Assembly: GCF_963675165.1 (NCBI RefSeq)
Contig: NC_087382.1
Coordinates: forward strand, 2,819,463-2,883,462
Length of the DNA stretch: 64,000 bases
Source of the DNA: Halichondria panicea
Taxonomy: Eukaryota; Porifera; Demospongiae; Suberitida; Halichondriidae
Direction of reading: 5' to 3'
A program made the translations under genes and the position numbers. Below the pieces are notes generated by a model. That model was not told where the DNA came from and ran no database searches. It was given only the letters and a program-made list of their open reading frames with translations. How positions within the stretch are numbered: the first letter of the stretch is position 1; every line of letters starts with the position of its first letter. Of this stretch, positions 19,498 to 31,800 are shown piece by piece.

Positions 19498-20103
19498 TTA
19501 GTACTCTGAGTCAAAATTCCAGGCTGCGTTGTTGGTCTCCATGACAGCAGGGGACGGTGGATTGTAGCTTGTCTGCTGTGTGTACTGTACCTCCCCTCCT
19601 AATGTGTGGGCGGTGTGTGTGTGTGTGGTGTGAGTGGGTGTGGTATGTGTACATGGGGGTACAATGTATATAAAGGGACTAGTAACAAACCTTGCAATGG
19701 ATGTTGTAGGTTCTGTACAACCGGCTGGTGTTGCGTGTGGGGGTGGGGAGTGTAGTGATGTGTGTGAGGGGTGTGAGTCGTGGGCGTATGAGGCTGTGGA
19801 AACCCTGCGACATTTTCGCTACCGGCAACGGGCAAATCATCAAGACCAGAGAAATCCAGTGGAAGATCTAAATCAGGTGTTACAATTCCTGAGAGGTCTT
19901 GAGGGCCGTGAGGTGTGACATAGCCAGAGCCGGGGTGGGAGTGTATGGGGGTGTGGCTATAGGGGGTGTGACCAATGTCCGAGTAGTGTATGGGGGTGTG
20001 GCCATGACTGGACGGGGTCATACACCCTGTAGGCGTCATTTGACCCATGTGACCTCCACCACCGTAATAGCCAGGAGCCCCTCCGCCTTGCAGCATTCCC
20101 TGT

Positions 20104-20144
<41 letters not shown>

Positions 20145-23100
20145 TGGGTGGGTGGGTGTATTAATACATCAATACACAGACGCAGCCAATGTTGCTATCT
20201 TGTATAATACTGTACGAAGTCCATTTCCATGCAATTACAAATATCTACCACATGCAGTGACTTACAGGTTGTTGTGGTCTGTTCTCATCTGACAGACAGA
20301 ACAAGACAGCGGCAGCATAGGCAGCTGTGGTGTGTGTGTGTGGTGTGGGCGTGTGTGTGTGTGTGGGGGGCAGATAGTTAGGACTATTACACACTAGCTA
20401 CAAGCTAAGATAGCTACTCTAAACCCCGCCCCCTCACCTATCCCTTCATTAGGGGAATGGAGTAGCTCAGTGAGTGGAGCAGTGGCATTCTCCTTCTCAA
20501 TGAGAGCAGCACCGTCTTGATCCTGAGCAATCTCACACAATACCCCGGCTGCCACACGAGTCAGGTTCTCAGCATGGGAGCTCAACAGCTGTGTGTGTGG
20601 GGGTGGTGGGGTGGGTGTGGTCATTGCAGGTAGTGTAGTAAGCACAATCTATCAATTTGTTTTGAAGTTAGACATCTAAACACAAATTACAGGCTTCTCA
20701 AAGATTGCTATCTGAATTCCGGGAAAAAGCGCTGCTTCTGTATACAATTACAAAACTTGTATCTAAAGAAAGGTAATTCTGAGAGCTATTGAATGCATCA
20801 ATTAGTTTTGAAATTGGACAATCTGAACACAAATGACAGTCACGCAAAAACATGTATCTACATGTACATGTATGTGTATGTGTACAGTGTCCCAAAGATC
20901 TTGGTCATGCAGTTAGCCAATGAAAAATGGAAAATTTAATGTCAGAAGTTGGTAACAGTAACTTACCATGACAAAGAATGGGATGGAGTTGAGTTGTCTG
21001 ATAGTGTGTCTGCTGGCTGGCTCCCGTGCCATGAGGTGGAGTGCCCCCACACACAACTCCATGATCTCCTCCATGTGCACACCATCCTACAAGCATAGGG
21101 GACAAAGGTCACAAAGTGGTGCTATTCCTAGTTACAAGTCTCTAACTATTCTCACATGCATGAATCCGTATACGGAATATGTAACAAGCTTTGACATAAT
21201 TATCAAATACATGTACACAGAATTCCAAGAGTTGACATTCCAAGCTTCATATGTGGGTACATAATTAGACCACACCCACTCACTATATAACCAGCCGGGC
21301 CGTTGGGGACACTCCTCTTGTTAGAGTCTTGATATGCCTTGCTCAACAGCTGCCATAACTTTGGAATACAACTCTGCTCTCTCATAGGGCCGAGATTAGC
21401 CGTGCATAAAGCAAGGTTCCGAATTAGACCAATCAGCGGCTTGCACATACGCCATCGGCTCTGATGTTGCATGAGGTTGACGACCAATGGGATCCCGTTT
21501 TGAAGTCGTACTGAATTTTGAGCCATTTCTGCTGATGGGTGACGACTAGTCAGGTGACGTAGGGCTGAGACGGACGCATTCATGATCTCCTCCCGCCCAC
21601 CACACGCACTCACCACTCTGAGGAGAGCCTAAGAGAGGGAGGGGATAATAATCCAGGCATTCCAGCACTATTCAGTGTACAGTGTATAATGAATGTGGCA
21701 AGCTGCCCTGTGCTAATGCATCTCTGCAGTACATGTTAGAAGAGGTCATGTGATGATAATTACGCTATGCTACAAATAACCTGCCATATTGCGCACAAAC
21801 ACGACAATTATCAATTAATTTGGAGAAAAAAACGGACAACTTCCACCCCCGCACAATGCAGGCTGCCGCCCCCGCACAATGCAGGCTGCCGCCCCTGCAC
21901 AGTGCAGGCTGCCGCCCCTGTACAGAGCATGGACTTTGAACTTTTGGCATCCTTTTTAACAATCATTTCACAAAAACCCTAACGTACGTACCTCTACGCC
22001 GTGTATATTTAACCCCTAACGTACGTACCTCTACGCCGTGTATATTTAACCCCTAACGTACGTACCTCTACGCCATGTATATTTAACCCTAACGTACGTA
22101 CCTCTACGCCATGTAGTTGACAGACGATGGTCTTGTTCTTAGCATTATTGCAGGTGAGGTTGGAGAGAATACCAGTGGAGCAAGTCACTATATTGACCTC
22201 GTTGGAGCCGAGCAAGGCCACTAGCTGGCGGAGGAGGTCGTCAAGGTGATCCTGGGGTGGTGGGGGTACGTAAGAACATGTACACCAGAAATATGACATT
22301 TAGAACAAGAAACAACAAAAATAAGGAATGCTTTCAAACGTGTGTATTTTGTATTTTGAGAATACTAGAACCGGCTCTGTTACTAGAGTTCTGGTGGTCC
22401 AATTTCAATAATTTTACGATCTTCTGAGAGCTTAGAAGGATACCTTTCAAATGGTGTCATCAAAGTTCATATTTGTGAGTTAAAAGTAGTTAGCGATACC
22501 ATGGTCCAAGGCCGAAACATGACAAATTATGACCCCAACGAAATTTTGGATTTGAACACATCATTTGAAAGGTATTTTTCTAAGCTTCCAGAAAACCAGA
22601 AAATTAACGATATTGGACCAACAGAACTAAAGTTATGGCCGTTCAAAGATGCTCTATTTAACGCTAGGTATAATAATAATAATTTCTTACCTGCTTAGTT
22701 GCTGCGTCCGAGAGATTACGAATAGTGAACAAAATATTCTGTACGAGACGAGTGGAGCGATTGCCAAGGTGACTGCCAAGGGCTTGCATGCCTCCAGCTT
22801 GCACTATCTCAGGCTTGTTGCTAGGACACACGGAAAGTACTTTAAGAAGACGACTACAAGTCCAAAGAAGCTTCTCGTATGTGTAGAGACGCATCACGCG
22901 TACTAGGAGGGCGGGGCCACCAGCCGCCAGGATAATGAGCTGTGAGGGGGAGGGGTTATTGAAATTAGGAATATTGAGAATTCAAGCTACTACATGTACT
23001 GTACGTATAATGAAATGTTTAGTGTTTTACAGGTAGAACAAAATTTCAGGCTGTACATGGATCATTGTACTATTAGGAACAATATGGATCATTGTACTAT

Positions 23101-26100
23101 TAGGAACAATATGGACCCTAATACTATTAGGGGGGGGGGGTCATTGAAATAGGAAGTAAGAATTCAAGCAAAATAAAGTTGCAAAGTACATTTTTACAGG
23201 TATTACAAACAATGTGCATGTAAGTAAAACTACAAGGAGCAGGCTGTCACCTTAGAGTCTTGGTGCTTGTAGGCGAGGAGGTGGAGACAGTCAGCAGCAA
23301 TGGCCAGGAACTTTGGGTTGTCCTTCACCAGTAGAGCCACCATCTTCTCCAGACCCCCGGCTAGACGTACGTCCATCTTAGCAGGCTCGTAATGGAGTAG
23401 CAGGTTATGCAGTGTGGTGACGGCGTAGAACAAGACAGCATCCACTTGAGAGGTGAGGAGACGTACTAGGTAGGGGATGCCACCGCAGTTGTAGATCATC
23501 AGTAACCCTTGTCTAATGGGAGGGAGGGTGGGAATGAAACAAGCAGCCAAGAATGTATTGTTATTAGTTGGTAATTAATTAACTCTAGTTAGGGACTAGC
23601 TTTCGAAAATGAGCTGTTTTGGGAGAAAAACTCAAGGCTTATAGCTTTTGCTTTTGTCGAAATTGCTGGATTTCAACTAATCACAGAGCTTGTATCTATA
23701 TATAAGCACACCATTAGAAAGGTCATTCTGAGAGCTATCAATCAGTTTTCAGAAGTTACGGGCTGTCAAAGATAGTTCTTTAGTAACAGTACAGTAATAA
23801 TGTATGGTAGTAGTGTACCTGTCATTGGAAAGGTTGTGTAGTGTTCCTGCAGCCATTTTCTGTATCTCTGCACTCATGGTGGACCCCATGGCTTGAATGA
23901 GGGTACTCACTATATTACCATTGCCAATAATTGCGCGGCAACTGGCGTCCTTCTTTGATAGCTCCAGGAAAAGTTTAGTAGCCTCTAAGACAATAGGGTC
24001 GTCCGGGTGAGATAGAAGCTTGCCCAGCTCTGGCAGTAGCTGTGCCGTCATATCAGTGGAGCTCTGTGGGGGGTAGTGAAGATTTAGTGGGGGGGGGGTC
24101 TTATAATTAGCTAAGTACCACAAGAAAATAACTCCAAAATGGAAATGGTTCATAAATAAACTATAAAAAATGAAACCGACATTTAATATACTCTATACCG
24201 TATAGCGCGAAATTTTCGAGGCACTTATATTTCGTGGATTGGCCTCTAAAAGTATTTTCATTGCACAATGTTCGCGGAATGACTGCTTACCGGAAGCCAC
24301 GCCTTTAAATCTTGCACGTTATAGCAGGTAAAGAACGATTTTCGTGGACTTAATTTTCGTGTAGGATTGCTAACCCACGAAATCCACGAAAATTAAGCCC
24401 CTCAAAAATTTCGCGCTATACGGTATTTAATTATAGCTTATAATAATACCTGATAGTTAGCAAGGTTTGAGACTGTTGTCTTGAGTAGCTGTGAGGGTTG
24501 TGCCAGTCGCTGTAGGTTGGACTGCTGTCCAGGGGGCATGTTAGTGGGTGTGGCCTCGTCACCCGCCACCTCCCCAGGGAACATGTTCATACGAATACGA
24601 TCCGCCTGAGAGTTGAGCATACCCTCCGCAACTGTGTGTGTGTGTGTGAGGTGTGAGGTGTGTGTGGGGCGTACAAGATTAGAGCCTTGGGCTGTATAAA
24701 AAATACACACTCAAAATTTGCCCAGTGAACTAGTGAACAATGCACACAACTGGCTCACACCATAGAGTACCTATAGAACAAATAACATCATCAGGAGATC
24801 ATCGAGAGATCACCAGGAGGTACATTTTATATTTATATATTCCTAGGCAACCAAGCAGGCAGAGTAAGGAATGTCCCTCCACCCACTCATGTTACATCAT
24901 GACACTAAATATTTACTAGTGGAAGTGTTCTTATCAATGTTTGCGTTTATTAAATGATATTCACAGAGTGGTAACTATATTCATGGCCACCAGGTACCAC
25001 AATAAACACTATGCCAGCTTTGTAGTCATCACACAAGTCAACTGGGGATAGAGTCCAGCAAGAGGTCATGTTGTATACTCCTTAATTTACAAATACTGTA
25101 GCAAAAGCTTTTATTATTTAGCAGATATCTTAGTGTGCTACAAGATGCAGTAGGTCTTCATTCCATGGAATGTTAGTCTAAATGTGTGTACATGTAAGGT
25201 TCTACTGATACCATCAACAGGATGTGTTGTTCCCAAGGTGCAGCAATAGAGCATTACAAACATAACACTGGTCAGTGGTGGTTGGTACTACAGTGGATTG
25301 CAGTACTAGCACTTGCAATACCACCATTTATAGATATGAATCATAAATCAGGGCCAAAACTGAAAGGGGAAATAGCATAGTTATTTCGGTCACTTCTGAT
25401 TCTACAAAATGCTAATTCTGAGAAGAAAAAAAGACAGAACCTAATCTACCAAAAAGGGAAAGTTGGGTCGTCGCCCGGTGTTTAAACCACACACAGCTAC
25501 TGGGCACACACACAGCTACTGGGCACACACACACACAGCTACCGGGCACACACACAGCTACCGGGCACACACACAGCTACCGGGCACACACACACACAGC
25601 TACCGGGCACACACACAGCTACTGGGCACACACACACACAGCTACCGGGCACACACACAGCTACCGGGCACACACACACACAGCTACCGGGCACACACAC
25701 AGCTACCGAGCACACACACAGCTACCGAGCACACACACAGCTACCGGGCACCACACACAGCTACCGGGCACACACACAGCTACCGGGCACACACACACAC
25801 AGCTACCGGGCACACACACAGCTACCGGGCACACACACAGCTACCGAGCACACACACAGCTACCGGGCACACACACAGCTACCGGGCACACACACAGCTA
25901 CCGGGCACACACACAGCTACCGGGCACACACACAGCTACCGGGCACACACACAGCTACTGGGCACACACACACACAGCTACCGGGCACACACACAGCTAC
26001 CGGGCACACACACAGCTACCGGGCACACACACACTCAGATATATTATAGAGCTAGGACAGAGCTACACAATGAATCTTTTAGTTTGGTAATTAGTCATTC

Positions 26101-28051
26101 TACACTCGAGTTATGGGCCATCAAAGATAGCTTGTTGCAATTTACTACACTACTACACATGTATATGCCACAAATTCCAATTGAGCTGCAAAGCACAGTA
26201 CACCCTCCCCCCCACACACACACACACCACCACCCCCTCACACACACACACACACAGTGGAAGGTGTGGAGTGTGGAGGAGATCAAAGGCTGCCAATGAT
26301 AAAGTTCAGAGGAGAAGCTAATTTACAACATCTTTTTTAGTCCAAACAAACCACACACAATTAATCAATGACCACATATAACCAATAGACATACATAAAC
26401 AACATACAACCAAACACCACACACCCACACACAGAGTGTATAACAACGTACCCCTTCCCTGCTGATCTGGATAGCTTGGTGGGTAGCCTGTGGCCCGTGT
26501 GGTATTGGGAGGGTAACCATGAGCTGAGGGATCACCTCCGTCCTCCTCTGGTTCAATCTTCTCCAGATCGTCAGGATCAGCCAGTGCTGACGGAGCCTTT
26601 GTAGTGACACCTGACGGACCACCAGAGCTTATTGCCGAGTCCCCGGGAGATTGCATATTATAGGTGGTGGGCGGCGGCTTGGGGATCCCGTATCCAGCTG
26701 TGTGTGGGGGATATGGGATATAATTCCGACCAATCGCATTACAGAGCAAGTACATTTGAGCATACCATCTGAAAGGTCTCTTTCTAAGCTTTCAGAAAAT
26801 TATAAATTTGGATCATCAGAACTCTAGTTACAGAGCCAACTCTAGTACCCCCCTCCCCCTCACACACATACTGGACCACACCCCCTTACCGTTATATTGC
26901 CCCTGGTCCATCCCGGACATGATGGCCAGTTGCTGCTGACATTGATCAATCTCTCTGTCTACTTGTCGTAGTTGAGACTCTATCTCGTACTTTTGGTGAG
27001 GGTAGATCTGTAGATTGCCTAGCAACCTGTGACGCCGCTCCTGTAGCGTCCGCGAGTACTGTTGTATCCTCAGGTACTCCTGTGTGTGTGGGCGTGAGTG
27101 TGGTGTGGGTGGTGTGTGTGCAGAGTGGTATTTATGGATTAGACCTAGCAGGAGTTATGGCACTAGAATGCAAGGCATGTGCATACACAGTGTTCATACA
27201 CAGTGTTGTACACAGTGTTGTAACACAGTTAGCACACAGTTATGGTAGTAGAGGTGATTGTTTTGCAATTTCACATCCCATGAAATGCAAAATATGCTGT
27301 GGACCATGACACACTCTATCACAGCAGGCTTCCTATAGGTAGTCTAATATACACACACACACACCAATAAGGACACTACAGTCTAATCGATTAACCTCTG
27401 CTACAATCCAGAAGACCACTGCCCTTTCAACAGCAAACCACACACACAAGGGCTACTCCACACACACACATGTTAGATAACCAAAAACAGACTATTTCTG
27501 GGAAAAGCTCAAAAACAGTGGAATTTTCCCCACAAGTATGTAACCACCTAAGCTCTGCTGTTACTGACAGAAGGTGATGTACTAACCTGGTCAGCATCGT
27601 GGTGTTGATGGTAGTCAGCTTGCTGTACCTGAGGCTGCTGTTGCTGGTAGTAACCTGCTGTGAAGGTTGTTGTCAGGAGAGAACACTTAACTTATACTCT
27701 GGCAGGCAATATCAAACCATTTAAAAATCAATTAATAATTCAATACACAGTACTGCCTCTGTAGTGAGAAACCATAACACAGCTACCATCCTGAATAATG
27801 GATACTGGTATAGACAAATGTCTACTGGGACCCAAATAAAGGTGTTACCCATATCACTATTGGCTGCACTGAACCACACTGCTGGGCCTAATATCATTAT
27901 CGGTTGCACTGAACCACACTGCTGGGGCCTAATATCACCATTGGCTGCACTGAACCACACTGCTGGGCCTAATATCAAGGGTGGGGAAGGGGGGCCCAAA
28001 TAAAGAGGCCTGTACAATGTGTGTGAGTGTACCGTGTCTTTCCACATCCAT
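19498..28051 (-). CDS. CTNNB1: Beta-catenin
   Basis: Fifteen exons. ATG at 28051; exon 1 is 28033-28051; others lie near 27586-27658, 26891-27081, 26450-26697, 24452-24630, 23819-24062, 23248-23515, 22690-22940, 22102-22250, 21275-21628, 20966-21088, 20440-20590, 20275-20325, 19720-20099 and 19498-19595. The armadillo repeats match beta-catenin line by line: [105 protein letters not shown]. The N-terminus has a degron-like [15 protein letters not shown] and an RMNMFPG motif near the alpha-catenin site. The C-terminus ends [10 protein letters not shown]. Roles: cadherin-catenin adhesion and Wnt co-activation with TCF. About 60 extra charged, coiled-coil-like residues precede the degron. Confidence 0.95.
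20660..20845. repeat. Dispersed repeat family B copy
   Basis: Shares gacatctaaacacaaattacaggct, acaaaacttgtatctaaa and gagagctattgaat with 165-395 and 23595-23790. Intron of beta-catenin. Confidence 0.5.
21839..21925. repeat. 22-bp minisatellite, four copies
   Basis: Units of the form cccgcacaatgcaggctgccgc in tandem within a beta-catenin intron. GC-rich in an AT-rich setting. Confidence 0.8.
21981..22110. repeat. 37-bp minisatellite with four copies of a beta-catenin 5' splice site
   Basis: Units start at 21981, 22018, 22055 and 22091 (spacings 37, 37, 36). On the coding strand the true exon ends CATGGCGTAGAG|GTACGTACG (HGVE), and each intronic copy repeats (C/T)GGCGTAGAG|GTACGTACG. The first intronic copy is 36 bases from the real donor with no stop between, so its use would add 12 residues in frame. 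Confidence 0.9.
22330..22685. repeat. Dispersed repeat family A copy
   Basis: Contains tggtgtcatcaaagttcat, accatggtccaaggccgaaa and gttatggccgttcaaagatg, as in 6170-6985 and 57000-57745. Its right end abuts the exon starting near 22690 of beta-catenin. Confidence 0.65.
23595..23790. repeat. Dispersed repeat family B copy
   Basis: Contains gaaattgctggatttcaact, acagagcttgtatctatata and gggctgtcaaagatagttct. Located immediately downstream (coding sense) of the beta-catenin exon near 23819-24062. Confidence 0.5.
24195..24426. mobile_element. Palindromic MITE, 232 bp, best copy of the ACCGTATAGCG family
   Basis: Terminal inverted repeats of about 26 bp with one mismatch: left ATACCGTATAGCGCGAAATT, right AATTTCGCGCTATACGGTAT. 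Inner parts also pair (ttcgtggattggcctc; aatccacgaaaattaagcccctc). No coding capacity. In the beta-catenin intron upstream (coding sense) of the first armadillo exons. Confidence 0.85.
25480..26035. repeat. Minisatellite of acacacagctaccgggc units, about 30 copies
   Basis: Tandem units of 18-22 bp differing in CA-repeat number and at one site (ctaccgggc / ctactgggc / ctaccgagc). It lies in the large beta-catenin intron between exons near 24630 and 26450. A His-rich open frame on the plus strand across it is a repeat artefact. Confidence 0.95.
27855..27975. repeat. About 42-bp minisatellite, three copies
   Basis: Units of the form ggctgcactgaaccacactg ctgggcctaatatcacta in the first intron of beta-catenin, about 80 bases downstream (coding sense) of the tiny first coding exon. 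Confidence 0.85.
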
Positions 28052-28879
28052 CTTCCAATTAAGTGAAGTGCCAAGTTAGAACAGTAACTCTCCACGCCTC
28101 CACACTCTGGTTGGCTGGGTAACCTGAGGGAACAGTAGCATCAGCAATAAATTCACACCATATAATTATTTTGTGGAGAACTATAAATTAGGAACTGGGC
28201 TAATAATGACACAAATTGTCAGGGATGTACAGTGTGTGTGTGGTGTGTGTGTATGTGGGTGTGTGGTGTGTGTGTGTGTGTGTGTGTGGGTGGTGTGTGT
28301 GTGTGTGGGTGGTGTGTGTGTATAATGTAGTGTTTGACTCTCGAATGGGAATTGACACAATCTCTCCAACAAAAGCTGACAATGACAATACCACATTCAC
28401 ACACACTCCACATGACCTTATGCGGCACAACACACCAGGAAATACACACACACACACACATACACACACACACCACACACACACACACACACACGCACAC
28501 ACACACCACACCCTACACACACCACACACACACACACACATACTTCCTAGCGCTGCATTTATATATCGTAAGAAGCTCACTCAGTTTAATGCATCGATTT
28601 TAGCAGCTAGATTATGACTTCTCTATCATAGCACAGTGTGGATGAAGCTTCAGAAAATTCCCAGTTTGTAATTGTATACCTCTGGTAAATGTACAGTGCA
28701 AAACCAGCTTTTGTTCTCAGGAATAATGAGAGCAACCTTCTCTCGTAACCAGCTAGCACACACACACACTCACCAGTCGCGTTGCTTCGTGTCTTGTACG
28801 TAACTCCAGTAGAGCTTCGATATAAAAGCTTTGCTTTGCCTTTTGGGGAATTTCTTATCCACTTTACAATCAGTTATCG
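28052..28879. other. Divergent intergenic region beta-catenin / CASD1-like, with TG and CA tracts
   Basis: These 828 bp separate the divergent start codons and should hold both promoters and leaders. There is a (TG)n-rich block at 28230-28325 and a (CA)n block at 28440-28540. Together they form an inverted pair that could fold. A CAG|GTTACCC-type acceptor at about 28110 suggests a non-coding 5' exon of beta-catenin. Short frames through the tracts are not genes. Confidence 0.55.
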
Positions 28880-31800
28880 ATGGAAGGAGTGGTCCAAAGG
28901 GGGCGTGTCGACACTGATATCATCAAAGCTAACTGGCTAATGGAGACTGCCTTGACTAGCGATGCTTTACAAGCCAAGGAGCCCACAGCCGCCACTGGGA
29001 GTGGTGGGCCTATCAAGTACTTGGGCCTTGCAGCTGTCCTGATAATAGCCGTGTCTCTGCTACTGCAACTGCTGAGTGGTGGAGGTGAGGAGCAGCAAGG
29101 GACCACGCCCCCTTTGTCATTATACACTCTCTATATAATTATAGCTGCCTTCTAATTGGTCAATTCACTAAGACTCGGAAAGCTCAGAGAAAACATTGGC
29201 CTTGTATCTTAACCGTAGCATTTTAGTTTGTTGCCGAACGCTGTAATTTAATCAAACAGTGCCCTGTTAACTTCCTCCCCTCTTCAGGAGGTAACTGTTC
29301 TGTAGCCCTCACTGACGGGCACTGGTCACATGACAGGGGGTGGGTATCACATGACTGCATTCATCAGGACTACAACAGACAGTACGTATGAAAGTGTGGC
29401 TACAATTAATAATAAAATAATATGAATTATCGTATATATTCATAATTATACCTCTGGCTATGTGCATCCCCTGGGGCATAAGAGATGTGTGCTATTGGGT
29501 CAACATGCATACCATAAATATTATTTGCATGTCCTCATAATTTTATAATTATTAAGTTATGCACGGTATTAATATTCTTTGTTGCAGTGACTTGGAGAGC
29601 TGCTTCCTGCGGAGGTCAAAGGTTATCTTTATCGGAGACGGCAGAGATCCTATGAAATACGCGTTGCTACGGGATACGATAACTGACCCCGGAGTGACAA
29701 TTGTGAGTTCTCTGAATAAAGTATTTTACAAGCATCAAATAACAAAATTTTTAATTTGCAAATGCTAATGGTTTTGCAAAAAATTAGACAAAGTATATAC
29801 GTATAATTATTAGCATTTGTATGGCATCACCATCCTTCAGATAGTAAAATTAAAATTGTCATAAAATGTCTGCTGAATTGGCTATATTCTTAAATATGTT
29901 TCGCTCATAACGTATAATACGGTAATAATAGTTGTACAACACTACAGGGGAATATTAGCAGAGTATAATATACAAGTATATAAGAGCCAGACAAGGTAGT
30001 CTCATTGTTACCATAATTATAAGTGAAGCAACTAACTATATTCATTAATGTTAGTCAGGAGGGCGGTTGTTTCTGTGGGACCGCTCTTCTTTATCATATG
30101 GTTATTGTCCACATATGTGCTCTCACTCAGAAAATCAGGTGCATGATCGGCCGTGTTGCTAGGGAAACTGACCCTGGTTGATGGGGGGTAGGTGTGTTGG
30201 TCCGTGCGGGGGTTGGTATCTTTGTCAGATCTTGTGGGGCAGAGGTAGACGAAGCAAACATAGATGATGAACGATAGCGGAATAGTAACTCTGTTTATCG
30301 GATAGAGGGCATATGTCGTTATCATGATTGAATGTTGATCCCAATATACGTTTAATATTTCAATGACAATTCGTATTATGCAATAACTTGATAGGAAACC
30401 TAGCAACAGTCCAATTTCCTTCAAGATGGTTTTCATACGAGCTATTAGAAATTGTTTCCTTAGCAACCAGCAACACCATACTGATAGCGTAAAGATGCAT
30501 ATTATACTCAGTGGTAGCTCTGTACCTACTGGTATCCATTCTGTAGCTATCTTAAACCATAGTTGAACTACGTATCTCCGATTACAGTCTTCATCAATTT
30601 TGTAGGCAAGGTGACATTCACCAGAAGATGGCCAATAAATTAGTGGTCCCGCAATCCCCAGTAGAACACCAACAATAATGAGTGGGATGATAAAATGCAC
30701 TATCACGAATATAAACTCGATTACTTTAGATCCGTGGCAGTGATAGCATGACGTTCGCACACTGGTGTAGACTTTGTACAGTAGAACACAGTTGATGGAG
30801 ATTATGAACAAAAATTCAACCATTGACGGGTAAAATGCCACAGCCTCTATGACTTCACACAGCAAGCCATTTTGTGGATAGAAAAAGATGATCAAATATA
30901 GTGTATCAGTGACATGAACAAGGAGGACAGCCACAGACAAATAGATGTAGAGCCTTAATAGAAAGTTGTTCTTCTTCTTACAGACAAACACTAGCTCTGC
31001 TATTAGCCCAACTATACTCAGAGCTAGACAGATCACTCCGGGGATTCCAATTGCTAGCGTTGTTTCTTTAGTGAAGTCAATAGATGACTCATTGCAATCA
31101 TTTTGGAAGGACGACATCTTGGCTTGTAGCTCGACAGAGAATGGCTTTATTGTCTTTAAAGAATACCATGCATGCTGTGTTACATGTGACAGCTATATAT
31201 AGACCATGCTTGTATGAGGTCGTTCACAACTGCATTTGTTATTGTATACCATACAAGTGAGGTACTCACACACTATTTTATGATTGATGGTTACTACCTG
31301 CTGTGTGTATTATAGCTGTTAGACAGATCACTCCTGCATGGGTTTGCGATTGAAAACGCTGCTTGCCTATAGTGAAGTAATTTTAGGTGGACGACATCTT
31401 GGCTTGTCGGCGGAGAATGGCATTACAATGCCAATGTTACATGTGACAGCTATATATACATAACACTATGTTTATAAGTTCACAAGTGTTGCATTTGTTA
31501 CTGTAAACCATCACACCTTTTTCACACGTGCATGTACAAAAAATAATTGGTTGTCACTTCATACTTTGCTGCATAAGTGCAAAGTTCATATAGCTATAAT
31601 TATATATCTACCAAATGAATAGCCTATATCTGACTGCCTCTTACATATATATATATATCACTGCAACCTCGGGTAAATCACATTTGCACTCACAAACATT
31701 ATTAGTCTCTCAGTTAATCAGCAGGGCGGTTGATTCTGTGGGACCTGTATCGCTGTCCGTATAAATATTGTAAGTATTGCCTGTATATGTGCTCTCACTC

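Noticed and set aside
25463-26299. His/Thr-rich 278-codon frame
   Set aside because: Follows the acacacagctaccgggc repeat in an intron of beta-catenin; no conservation expected.
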